A stretch of 13,518 nucleotides of DNA from DATADF01 sp046263155 (lineage in GTDB: Bacteria; Actinomycetota; CADDZG01; WHSQ01), in the NCBI GenBank assembly GCA_046263155.1, contig JBHELF010000142.1, positions 1 through 13,518 on the forward strand. Reading direction: 5' to 3'. Of the stretch, positions 1-7,406 are shown in pieces; within the stretch, counting starts at the first letter, position 1, and each line of letters starts with the position of its first letter. The translations under genes were made by a program, and so were the position numbers. A model generated the notes under the pieces. The model had not been told where the DNA came from. It did not search any database and saw nothing but the letters and a program-made list of their open reading frames with translations.

Positions 1-164
1 AAGATGCGTCCCTCTTTGACCACCAGCAGGTCGCGTCCGGCTTCGGCGGGAATGCGAGGCGCCTTGCTGAGCCTGATGGGACGCGCTGGTCCGACTACAT
101 CGAACTGCTCGCCTCGGGGGCCCGTGATTTTTTCGGGCGGTCGCGATTTGGCGTTGCGGGCCGT
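1..164 (-). CDS. Possible N-terminal part of a glycogen-debranching-type enzyme; start unclear, runs off the left edge
   Basis: On the minus strand an open, coding-like frame runs from just after a TAG (167-165) to the window edge. It reads ...GEQFDVVGPARPIRLSKA..., then PAEAGRDLLVVKEGRI. The last part, a hydrophobic strand followed by KEGR and a large residue, resembles the beginning of the N-terminal domain of amylo-alpha-1,6-glucosidase/debranching proteins, and codon use is G/C-ending as in real genes nearby. It lies 44 bp downstream of the GT4 gene on the same strand, a pairing that would suit glucan metabolism. The oddity is the start: after the TAG there is no ATG, GTG or TTG in frame until a GTG at 23-21. 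An in-frame GTG at 179-177 is cut off four codons later by the TAG. A GTG-23 start, a rare start codon, a base error or a decayed gene are all possible. The assignment rests on about 50 codons and is weak. Confidence 0.35.
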
Positions 165-208
165 CTAGACCCCCTCCACCCGCTCGGGCACCCTCTGAAG
201 GATCTTCA

Positions 209-1285
209 TTACTCACCCATCTTTTCTTGTTTTAGGGCGAATGTCTCGATTGCCGAGCGATACGCGGTTTCGTATTTCTCCACCATCCCGGTGACATCGA
301 AGTGCGACCGTGCGCGCTCGCGACAGGTCTCCGGGTCGATGAGCTCGGAGCGTTTGATGGCCTCGGGGAGATCGGCCGGACGATCACAGATGAAGCCGGT
401 CTCGTCGTCCACCACGACCTCGGGCACCGAGCCGCGATTCAGAGCGACGACGGGGGTCCCGCAGGCCATGGCTTCGGCCATCACGATGCCGAAGGGCTCC
501 TCCCAGCGGATCGGAAAGACAAGACAGCGGGCGCGTGCCAGCAGGTCCTTCTTGAGTTCGGTATGGGCCGGTCCGATCCAGTTGACGTCCGGGCCGAGCC
601 GGGGCCGAACCTCGGTCTCGAAATAGGCATGCTCCTTGGCCTCGTTGAGCTTGCCGGCAAGCACCAGAGGGAAGCCGGCTTCGCGCGCCGCCTCGATCGC
701 CAGGTGAGCACCCTTCTCGGGACTCATGCGGCCGAGGAACAAGACGAAGCGATCCTTCTCGGCGACGAAGGGGTACTCGTCGACGGGAATCGAGTTGTGG
801 ATGGTCGCAAGCCACGGTAGGCCTGGCGCCCAGCGGCGCTGGGCCTCCGATATCGCGACGAGCCCCACGTGCGGATGCAACCTTCCGTAGTACTCCCCGA
901 GCTCGCCGTCCACCGGCCCGTGCGCGGTCACGATCGTGGGCGCGGGACGGGCGCCTGCGAGCAGCGGTCCCGCAAAGGAATGGTCGTGAACCAGATCGAA
1001 CTCGAGCTCGCTCAGCTCTCGATCGGCGATGGCGGCATGGAGCAGCTCCGGCAATGGCTCCCCCAGGCGTGCGCTCGGCGGATCGTGATAGGTGCGGATG
1101 AATCGGGCGCGCGTATGGGGTTGCCCGGTGGCAACCAGCGTGACCTCGTGGCCGCGGTCGATCAGACCCTCGACCAGCCAGTGGCATACCCACTCGATAC
1201 CGCCGTAGCCGTGTGGAGGGATCTCGAACCAGGGCGGCGCGACGACTGCGATTCGGAGCCGCGGGTGCGACTTATTCACTCCCAT
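209..1285 (-). CDS. GT4 family glycosyltransferase (GT-B fold)
   Basis: A cytosolic glycosyltransferase that probably moves a sugar from a nucleotide-sugar donor; acceptor and product are not readable from sequence. The 358-residue length is normal for GT4. The N-terminal Rossmann half opens with IAVVAPPWF (12-20) and a glycine-rich loop HGYGGIEW (25-32), typical of GT4 acceptor domains. The C-terminal donor domain starts with FLGRMSPEKG (183-192). The family signature EX7E is present as E263 and E271 in EEPFGIVMAEAMACGTPVV, followed by GSVPEVV and DETGF, the usual donor-binding end. No signal peptide or membrane segment is visible. The ATG at 1285 is preceded by AGGGAAGG very close by; a GTG two codons later would have better spacing, so the start could shift by two residues. 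It is divergent from ftsH across 77 bp. The debranching-like stretch downstream suggests glycogen or trehalose-type metabolism, but that is inference. Confidence 0.9.
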   Translation of the reverse strand: MGVNKSHPRLRIAVVAPPWFEIPPHGYGGIEWVCHWLVEGLIDRGHEVTLVATGQPHTRARFIRTYHDPPSARLGEPLPELLHAAIADRELSELEFDLVHDHSFAGPLLAGARPAPTIVTAHGPVDGELGEYYGRLHPHVGLVAISEAQRRWAPGLPWLATIHNSIPVDEYPFVAEKDRFVLFLGRMSPEKGAHLAIEAAREAGFPLVLAGKLNEAKEHAYFETEVRPRLGPDVNWIGPAHTELKKDLLARARCLVFPIRWEEPFGIVMAEAMACGTPVVALNRGSVPEVVVDDETGFICDRPADLPEAIKRSELIDPETCRERARSHFDVTGMVEKYETAYRSAIETFALKQEKMGE

Positions 1286-1362
1286 ATCCTTCCCTAGATG
1301 GACATCTGCTCACGGGACCGAAGAATTCAGTGAAGAGGCGGCGAAAGGAGTCTCGGCCCCCG

Positions 1363-3366
1363 ATGGCCGAGAGCTCGGCGCCCAAACGCCCGGCGGGTCG
1401 CTCCGAAGACTCTAACTGGCAGCGCTGGACCCCCCTGGCGTGGGGGCTGGGCGCGATCGTCCTGATCACGGTGCTCCAAAGCACCCTGATGCGCGGCCCT
1501 ACCGAATTGGCGTTCTCCCGCTTTCTCGATCTGTTGGAGCAGGGCCGAGTCGAAGAGGTCAACATCGCCGAGACCTCGGCGACGGGCAAGTTTGAGACCG
1601 ATGCGGGCGAGGAGCGCAACTTCGTCTCGACCCTCCCTCCTGGGTTCGAGACCAACCAGCTCGTCGAGGAACTCCGGGCGAACGGCGTCGAGGTCACGGC
1701 CACGCAGCCGAGCCCGTGGGGGAGCCTCCTCTTCGGCTGGGTTTTGCCCTTGCTGTTCATCGGAGGCCTCTACTTATTGTTCACGAGGCGACTCCGCAGC
1801 CAGCTGAGTGGGGGGCCGCTTTCTTTCGGCCGCAACAAGGCCAAGCTGTACGACCGCACGGATCTAAAGACGACCTTCAGTGACGTTGCCGGGGTCGACG
1901 AGGTCGAGGCCGAGTTGGTGGAGCTCGTCGACTACCTCAAGAATCCCCACAAGTATCAACGGATCGGGGCGCGGATTCCCAAGGGCGTCCTCTTGGTGGG
2001 ACCTCCCGGCACCGGCAAGACGCTGCTGGCGCGGGCTGTCGCGGGCGAGGCCGGTGTGCCTTTCTTCTATATATCCGCATCCGAGTTCATCGAGCTATTC
2101 GTCGGGCTGGGTGCCGCGCGCGTGCGCGATCTGTTCCAACAGGCTCGGGAACGTGCTCCGGCCATCGTCTTCATCGACGAAATGGATGCGATCGGCCAGG
2201 CCCGCTCGGGAGCGGGCGGCTACCAGGTTGGGTCACACCAGGAACAGGAACAGACGCTCCAGCAGCTACTGACGGAGATGGACGGCTTCGAGCCGAACAG
2301 CGGCGTCATCATCGTGGCGGCATCGAACCGTCCCGAGGTACTCGACCCCGCTCTCCTTCGACCCGGCCGCTTCGACCGGCAGATCCAGGTCAACCTGCCC
2401 GATGTGCGCGGGCGCGAGCAGATCCTCGAGATCCACGCGCGCAACGTCAGCTTGATGGACGCGGTCGAGCTCAAGGTGATCGCGCGGAGGACGCCGGGCT
2501 TCTCAGGCGCGCAACTGGCAAACGTGATCAACGAGGCCGCCCTGTTGGCCGCGCGCGCCGGGAAGGAACGCGTCGGAATGGTCGACCTCGAGGAGGCCAT
2601 CGACCGGGTGCTCGCGGGGCTGGAGCGACGATCGCAGGTCCTCTCCGACCACGAGCGTCGCCTCGTCGCCTATCACGAGCTCGGTCACGCCCTCGTCGCA
2701 CTCTCGGTGGAGCATGCCGATCCCGTCCACCGCGTCTCGATCATCCCGCGAGGGATGGGTGCATTGGGCTATACGCAACAGCTTCCGGAACAGGAGCGTT
2801 ATCTCATGTCCGAACCGGAGCTCCGCGACCGCGTGGCGGTGCTGCTGGGAGGCCGGTCGGCCGAAGAGCTGGTCTTCGGGTTCGCGACCACGGGGGCCCA
2901 GGACGATCTTCAGAAGGCCACCGAGATCGCGCGCCGCATGGTGATGGAATTCGGGATGTCGGAGAAGGTGGGACCGATCAACATCGCGGAGCCCGGCGCT
3001 CGCTTTCTCAGCCCTGTGTTTCGGCGCGGCGAGGACATCTCTGAGGAGACCGAGGTCGCGATCGACCGCGAGGTCAGATCCATCCTTCGTGACGGCCTGG
3101 AAAAGGCGACGGAAATCCTGAAACGGCACCGTCGCGATCTAGACGAGCTGGCGCGCGTCCTACTCGAGCGCGAGACGCTCGACCGCAACGATCTGGAGCG
3201 CTATTTCTCGACGGGCGACCCGGAAGTGATCCTTCCGATCGACCGCGTCGAACCCGCTCAGCCCGTCCGAACCGAGAGCACAGGTGGCAGACGCGAGGCC
3301 AGCGTCGCCCAGGTAGCGCCCTCGTCACTCGACCCGAATACTTCGCCGGACGTCGCCCCGAAATAG
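1363..3366 (+). CDS. ftsH: FtsH-type membrane-bound ATP-dependent zinc metalloprotease
   Basis: A membrane AAA+ protease that unfolds and degrades membrane and soluble proteins. I chose ATG 1363 (667 aa) because longer frames run into the divergent GT4 gene; AAAGGAG lies 12 nt upstream. Layout: TM1 about 24-43; an extracytoplasmic region of about 75 residues; TM2 about 119-140; AAA+ domain with Walker A GPPGTGKT (213-220), pore motif FVGLG (246-250), Walker B VFIDE (269-273) and second region of homology RPGRFDR (333-339); then the M41 peptidase domain with zinc site HELGH (438-442) and likely third ligand D515 in TTGAQDDL. All catalytic residues are present. Differences from the usual consensus: HELGH in place of HEAGH, FVGLGAAR for FVGVGASR, IDEMD for IDEID, and HQEQEQTLQ where most FtsH have HDEREQTLN. 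It may therefore be a secondary paralogue. The tail after about residue 615 is low-complexity and acidic/polar; the last 35 codons overlap the opposite-strand propeller gene. Confidence 0.95.
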   Translation: MAESSAPKRPAGRSEDSNWQRWTPLAWGLGAIVLITVLQSTLMRGPTELAFSRFLDLLEQGRVEEVNIAETSATGKFETDAGEERNFVSTLPPGFETNQLVEELRANGVEVTATQPSPWGSLLFGWVLPLLFIGGLYLLFTRRLRSQLSGGPLSFGRNKAKLYDRTDLKTTFSDVAGVDEVEAELVELVDYLKNPHKYQRIGARIPKGVLLVGPPGTGKTLLARAVAGEAGVPFFYISASEFIELFVGLGAARVRDLFQQARERAPAIVFIDEMDAIGQARSGAGGYQVGSHQEQEQTLQQLLTEMDGFEPNSGVIIVAASNRPEVLDPALLRPGRFDRQIQVNLPDVRGREQILEIHARNVSLMDAVELKVIARRTPGFSGAQLANVINEAALLAARAGKERVGMVDLEEAIDRVLAGLERRSQVLSDHERRLVAYHELGHALVALSVEHADPVHRVSIIPRGMGALGYTQQLPEQERYLMSEPELRDRVAVLLGGRSAEELVFGFATTGAQDDLQKATEIARRMVMEFGMSEKVGPINIAEPGARFLSPVFRRGEDISEETEVAIDREVRSILRDGLEKATEILKRHRRDLDELARVLLERETLDRNDLERYFSTGDPEVILPIDRVEPAQPVRTESTGGRREASVAQVAPSSLDPNTSPDVAPK

Positions 3367-4589
3367 AGACCTAAGGGCTCGCGCCCGTCCTCGCAGAAGG
3401 CCTGCCTAAGAATCGTCAGATAGGCGTTTTCCTGCGGCAAGCCTTCGCTCGAGGCCGCCCACGTGGTGCCCCGATCGCGCGTCTCGAAAACTCGCACCCG
3501 TCCTTCGGGCGTGGTCCTGTCCATGTCAGCTACAAGGGGAATGACCCAGGCGCGATCCGATCGGCGCGGATCGACGACCAGAGGAAAGCCGAAGTCGGAG
3601 GGCAGGCCGGTGTCGGAGCCGATGTCGATCCACGTTTCGCCGGCATCCTCGGAGCGGTAGACACCGCCGTGGAACTGCATGTATAGCGTGGCCGGTTCCA
3701 CGGGCGAGCGATGCAGGTTATGGACGCAGAAGCTGGTGTTGGCCTCGCGGGCGTCTTCCGGAACATAGCGAGGCGCAAGCCCCTTCACCGCCTGATGCCA
3801 CGAGCTGCCTCCGTCCTCGGTCAACCACACCCCTGCAGCGGAGATGCCGATCGCCATCCTGTCGGGGTCGCCCGGCCACGGACATATGGAGTGGAGACAG
3901 AGTCCGCCGGCGCCGCCCTCCCACTTCTCTCTGCCGGGGACGTCCCAGAGAGGGCGATTGAGGTCCCAGGATCGTCCGCCGTCCTCGCTCCGAAACAGCG
4001 CGGCGGGAGCGATACCCGCCCACAGGACGCCTTCTTCCTCGCCGGGATGGATCTTCCAGATCCGAGTGACGGTCGCACCCGTGTCCTCGGGGAACGCGGG
4101 CCCCTCGCCGTGATCCCATTTGCCGTTGGGATCGTCGGTGAAGTAAATGCGGGGGCCGAAGTAAGGATTGGTCACGGAGGCGAGATAAGTGCCGGTAGGC
4201 GGGTCCTTGATCGCGTACTCGACCTCTTGGCCCTCGAAGGCGCGCGCGGTTACGTCCATTTCGGTGCCGGGCTCGCCGCTCAGAATGAAGAGTCCCTTGC
4301 GCGTCCCCACAAGCACCTCTACTGAGTCGGATCCTCCTGAGATCGCCGGGAGGATGCGGATCTCGTCCTTGTCGCCCACGGCGTCGTTCAAACCAACCAC
4401 CTCTCCATTCAGGAAGACCTTGACATGGGGTCGGAGACGGCCTTGCTCATCCGTAAGCCATCCCGCAGTCTTCGGGTAGCACTCGCGCAGCGTCGTCAGA
4501 ATGTCGCGGACGCGCGTGCCCTCGAGCTGTAGCCCATCGTTGCCGTCCGTCAGGTCCCGCAGCTGGGCGGGCAGATAGAGAGTGCTCAC
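3258..4589 (-). CDS. MoaD/ThiS-like domain fused to a BNR/sialidase-like beta-propeller
   Basis: The 443-residue protein has two parts. Residues 1-86 form a beta-grasp MoaD/ThiS-like domain: an early strand STLYLPAQLRDL, helix VRDILTTLRECYP, HVKVFLNGEVV, then the conserved C-terminal pattern DEIRILPAISGG ending in Gly85-Gly86. From residue 90, VEVLVGTRKGLFIL begins a cytosolic BNR propeller of the WD40/YVTN/BNR or exo-alpha-sialidase annotation type. Six Asp-box motifs mark blades: 151-158 (TDDPNGKW, degenerate), 201-208, 257-264, 313-320, 370-377 and 420-427. There is no signal peptide, so secreted sialidase activity is unlikely and the true function is unknown. Stand-alone MoaD-like and propeller genes are, to my recollection, often neighbours in actinobacteria; here they form one frame. 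GTG 4589 is the only sensible start, with no clear ribosome site. The 3' end overlaps ftsH convergently by 109 bp. The final blade lies in the overlap, so that end appears real. Confidence 0.85.
   Translation of the reverse strand: MSTLYLPAQLRDLTDGNDGLQLEGTRVRDILTTLRECYPKTAGWLTDEQGRLRPHVKVFLNGEVVGLNDAVGDKDEIRILPAISGGSDSVEVLVGTRKGLFILSGEPGTEMDVTARAFEGQEVEYAIKDPPTGTYLASVTNPYFGPRIYFTDDPNGKWDHGEGPAFPEDTGATVTRIWKIHPGEEEGVLWAGIAPAALFRSEDGGRSWDLNRPLWDVPGREKWEGGAGGLCLHSICPWPGDPDRMAIGISAAGVWLTEDGGSSWHQAVKGLAPRYVPEDAREANTSFCVHNLHRSPVEPATLYMQFHGGVYRSEDAGETWIDIGSDTGLPSDFGFPLVVDPRRSDRAWVIPLVADMDRTTPEGRVRVFETRDRGTTWAASSEGLPQENAYLTILRQAFCEDGREPLGLYFGATSGEVFGSSDEGATWATLASRLPPVLSVRTG
4333..4338 (-). promoter_or_regulatory. 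Internal AGGAGG formed by the Gly85-Gly86 codons of the fusion gene
   Basis: The codons TCA GGA GGA for Ser84-Gly85-Gly86 contain a perfect AGGAGG at the exact domain boundary of the MoaD-like/propeller fusion. The next in-frame candidate start is GTG 4316-4314 (Val92), 16 nt downstream, which is longer than the ideal spacing; a second GTG follows two codons later. It may be the remnant ribosome site of a once separate propeller gene, or may still allow separate translation of the propeller. It could also be coincidence, since Gly-Gly is often GGA GGN. Confidence 0.3.
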
Positions 4590-4815
4590 GGAATGGTGTC
4601 GAATCGAGAAGGCTTCTTGCTCATGACGAATGCTCTTTCACATGATTGGGCGGAATCCAGAACGGACGAATCCTAGTTCGCGCGAGCGCCCTGCTTCCGC
4701 CTGCCGCAAGGACTTTCTTGCTTCCTTGGGTCGTCGGGTTATCCCTCCGCCCGCAGAACCTGGGCGCCTGCTCACGGGCCATGACTTCTAGCGCGTCTTT
4801 CCGGCGCATAGTGTC
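4590..4815. promoter_or_regulatory. Divergent promoter region between the fusion gene and the HD/LuxR gene
   Basis: These 226 bp separate two divergent starts, so at least two promoters are expected here. I could not assign convincing -35/-10 boxes. The hexamer GAATCC occurs twice 15 bp apart (4653-4658 and 4668-4673), possible half-sites for a regulator. The regulator downstream has no clear ribosome site in front of its ATG. A 62-codon minus-strand frame inside the region has an arginine-rich, non-family-like sequence and is not called as a gene. Confidence 0.35.
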
Positions 4816-6384
4816 ATGGCGGTGACGCAGACAGTCGATGGGTCTGTTCGGGTGGCCGAGGTCCTCGGGGCTCTCTCACTCTTCACGGATCTCGGGATGG
4901 GGCATCCCCCCGAAGAGGCTATGCGAGCCTGTCTTCTAGCTACGCGTCTTGCCCGTGAGATGGATTTTGCCGGGAACGATCTCGCCGACGTCTACTACAC
5001 CGCGCTGCTGCGATATCTCGGATGCAACGCTGCCGCCCACGAAGAGGCGACGGCGTTCGGGGACGACATCTCGATGCGCGCCGCCGGAGCCGCTACGGAT
5101 TTTCAAGATCCGAAGGATGTTCTTTCGTTTCTCTTCACGAGGCTCGGACGCGGCCAGCCGCGGTCCCAGAGGGCGCGCATGATCGCGACGGCTATTTCGT
5201 CTTTCCGCAGGATGGGTGAGCAGATCGAGACGTCCCATTGCGAGGTGGCGGCTCGCACCGCGGACCGACTTGCGATGTCCGCAGGTACAAAAGACGCGCT
5301 GTTCCACGTTCTGGAACGCTGGGACGGCAAGGGCCCTCACGGACTAAGTGGTGAAGCGGTGCCTCTGCCCGCTCGCTTAGCGGCAGCTTGCTCTACGGCG
5401 CTCGTCTTTCATCGCTTAATGGGACTGGAGGGTGCTGTTGCCGGGGTAGCTCGGTTGGCTCGCCGCAAGCTCGACCCTGCTATCGCCGAGGTCTTCCTGC
5501 AAAAGGGGCCCGACATCCTTCGCTCACTTGAAACCGAGGATTGCGTGGTCTCGCTCGTCGAGGAGGAGCCGGGGCCTCCGCGTGTGATCGAACGTTCGGA
5601 CCTTGACAAGGCAGCACGCGCGTTCGGCGATCTGGTCGACCTCAAATCGCCGTATTTCCACGGTCACTCGTCGGGCGTTGCCGGGCTGGTCGCGGCAGCC
5701 GCACCCGCGTACGGGATCGACGCGGAGGAGGCCGAATCGACCCGTATCGCGGCTCTGCTCCACGATCTCGGGAGGACCGGCGTTCCCACCGGCGTTTGGG
5801 AGAAGCGGGGACCTCTGACGACGTCCGAATGGGAGCAAGTGCGCCTGCACGCTTATCACAGCGAACGGATCTTGCAGCGCTCGCCACCGCTCGCACGGAT
5901 GGCAGCCATCGCGGGGATGCATCACGAACGCGCGGATGGGTCCGGTTATCACCGCCAGGCAAGAGCGAACTCGGTTCCTCCGGGGGCGAGGTTGCTCGCG
6001 GCGGCCGACGTCTACCACGCGCTTTTGGAGGATCGCCCGCATCGCCAGAGACTTGCCCCAAGGGACGCCCAAGGGCACATCCGCCGTGAGTCGGCTGACG
6101 GGCGCCTCGATCCGGACGCGGTCGCGGCGGTCCTCCAGGTTGTGGGAGCAGGGGGGCGCCCCGAGAAACGACGGTGGCCGGGAGGACTATCCGATCGAGA
6201 GGTCGACGTGCTGCGTCTGGTGGTGGCCGGGATGTCAAACAAGCAGATCGCTAAGCAGCTCTTCATCTCGGATCACACCGTGAGGCATCACACGATCCAC
6301 ATCTATCAGAAGCTCGGGGTCACCACCCGCGGAGGCGCGGCCCTCTTCGCTCTGCAAAACGACCTCTTCCAGATCCCGCTCTGA
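4816..6384 (+). CDS. Double-HD (HD-GYP-like) domain protein with C-terminal LuxR-type DNA-binding domain
   Basis: A 522-residue cytosolic regulator that appears to couple an HD phosphohydrolase-type sensor to DNA binding. Residues about 14-200 form a degenerate HD-like half: LLRYLGC (64-70) replaces the usual LLHDIGK, and LERWDGKGPHG (166-176) replaces HHERWDGKGYPG, so metal-binding His/Asp residues are lost. Residues about 262-445 form a second half that keeps them: H284, HD pair H316-D317 in HDLGRTGVP, H345, H369-H370, DGSGY (374-378) and D398. GYP is GYH here, so cyclic-di-GMP hydrolysis cannot be assumed. Residues 458-520 are a GerE/LuxR helix-turn-helix (LSDREVDVLRLV, then NKQIAKQLFISDHTVRHH). 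There is no receiver domain. I recall this architecture as common in actinobacteria. ATG 4816 starts the family-like sequence but lacks an obvious ribosome site, so leaderless translation is possible. The hydrolase 113 bp downstream on the same strand is a candidate target or partner. Confidence 0.88.
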   Translation: MAVTQTVDGSVRVAEVLGALSLFTDLGMGHPPEEAMRACLLATRLAREMDFAGNDLADVYYTALLRYLGCNAAAHEEATAFGDDISMRAAGAATDFQDPKDVLSFLFTRLGRGQPRSQRARMIATAISSFRRMGEQIETSHCEVAARTADRLAMSAGTKDALFHVLERWDGKGPHGLSGEAVPLPARLAAACSTALVFHRLMGLEGAVAGVARLARRKLDPAIAEVFLQKGPDILRSLETEDCVVSLVEEEPGPPRVIERSDLDKAARAFGDLVDLKSPYFHGHSSGVAGLVAAAAPAYGIDAEEAESTRIAALLHDLGRTGVPTGVWEKRGPLTTSEWEQVRLHAYHSERILQRSPPLARMAAIAGMHHERADGSGYHRQARANSVPPGARLLAAADVYHALLEDRPHRQRLAPRDAQGHIRRESADGRLDPDAVAAVLQVVGAGGRPEKRRWPGGLSDREVDVLRLVVAGMSNKQIAKQLFISDHTVRHHTIHIYQKLGVTTRGGAALFALQNDLFQIPL

Positions 6385-6497
6385 TCTGACGCATTCCCCA
6401 TCGCCGAGCCCGATCGGTGGAAATAGACCACATGGTCGATGGAACGGACCTGTCGTCTCCCTACCGTGGCTTCTAGGCCCGAGAAAAGGGAGGCGAC

Positions 6498-7388
6498 ATG
6501 GTCACAGCGGAGGTTTCGACGCAGAAGACCGCCACGGTTCGCGGCGTCCAGCTCGCGTACGTGGAGGAAGGATCCGGGACGACGGTCATCTTTGTCCACG
6601 GCGGGATCAGCGACTTCACCATCTGGAAGCATCAGGTTCCGGAATTCGCCCGCGGCTACCGGGCCGTCGCCTACAGCCGCAGGTTCGCGTGGCCCAACGA
6701 AGAGATCCCCGACGGGACCGACGATCAGATGCTGCCGCACGCTGAGGACCTCATCGCCTTGATCGAACAGCTCGATGCCGGGCCGGCCCATCTCGTGGGC
6801 AACTCCTGGGGCGCGTTCATCTGTCTCTTCGTTGCGTTGCGTAGACCCGACCTCGTGCGCACGCTGACGCTCGAGGAACCACCCGTACTACCGCTATTTC
6901 TGAGTACACCACCGAGGCCCCAGCAGCTGCTGAAGGTCCTTCTAACCAAACCGGCGACCGGCACCGCCTTGGTCGGCATGATCGCCAAAGGGATGATCCC
7001 TGCGACGATCGCCCTCAAGCGAGGCAAGGTGGAGGAAAGTATTCGCATCTTCGCGACGCGCGTCGCCTTGGGCGGCGATTCGTACGACGCACTTCCCGAA
7101 GAGATGAAGGAGCACATGCTCCTTAACTCCAAGACGCACGCGGCGCAGTTTCTCGGCGCCGGCTTTCCCGAGTTCACCGATCGGGACGCGCGCTCGATCA
7201 AGCATCCGACGCTTCTCGTCTACGGCGAGCGCAGCCCCAACGGTTTGAGAAAACTGAGCGATCGCCTGAAGGAGCTGCTGCCCAATGTCGAGACCGTCGA
7301 AATCCCAAACGCTTCGCACGTGATGCATTACGAGAATCCCGACGCGACCAACGCCGCGATCCTGGACTTCCTATCTCGTCACAAATAG
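6498..7388 (+). CDS. Alpha/beta-hydrolase fold protein
   Basis: A 296-residue cytosolic alpha/beta hydrolase; the substrate is not predictable. The oxyanion motif FVHGG (32-36) and nucleophile elbow GNSWGAF (101-107, Ser103) are intact, and the catalytic histidine is probably His274 in NASHVMHYENP. The acid is less clear: the loop usually carrying Asp after the sixth core strand reads YGERSP (242-247), with Glu244. The middle (about 130-225) is the cap region, and a lid of this size suits small esters, epoxides, lactones or C-C bonds. The start is well supported: GGGAGG sits 4 nt before ATG 6498. It follows the HD/LuxR gene in the same direction, and a short GC-rich hairpin follows its stop. 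A peroxidase- or dehalogenase-type member of the superfamily is also possible; the dehalogenase-type Asp nucleophile is absent. Confidence 0.85.
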   Translation: MVTAEVSTQKTATVRGVQLAYVEEGSGTTVIFVHGGISDFTIWKHQVPEFARGYRAVAYSRRFAWPNEEIPDGTDDQMLPHAEDLIALIEQLDAGPAHLVGNSWGAFICLFVALRRPDLVRTLTLEEPPVLPLFLSTPPRPQQLLKVLLTKPATGTALVGMIAKGMIPATIALKRGKVEESIRIFATRVALGGDSYDALPEEMKEHMLLNSKTHAAQFLGAGFPEFTDRDARSIKHPTLLVYGERSPNGLRKLSDRLKELLPNVETVEIPNASHVMHYENPDATNAAILDFLSRHK

Positions 7389-7406
7389 TGATCTAGGGGT
7401 TCCGAG

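Noticed and set aside
384..1193. 269-codon minus-strand frame inside the GT4 gene
   Set aside because: Arg/Gly-rich shift-frame artefact of GC-rich DNA; the GT4 frame carries all family motifs.
1213..1362. 50-codon N-terminal extension of ftsH from ATG 1213
   Set aside because: It runs through the start of the divergent glycosyltransferase gene, is arginine-rich and unlike FtsH; ATG 1363 gives a normal N-terminus.
3258..4589. Annotation of the propeller as a true secreted sialidase
   Set aside because: Asp boxes only show the propeller fold; there is no signal peptide and I could not identify the arginine triad or nucleophile tyrosine set.
4621..4809. 62-codon minus-strand frame in the divergent region
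   Set aside because: Arginine-rich composition, no family resemblance, no clear ribosome site, and it occupies the expected promoter region.
6385..6497. Weak imperfect hairpin around CCATCG...CGGTGG after the regulator gene
   Set aside because: Only about six pairs including a G-T pair and an 11-base loop; not better than chance.
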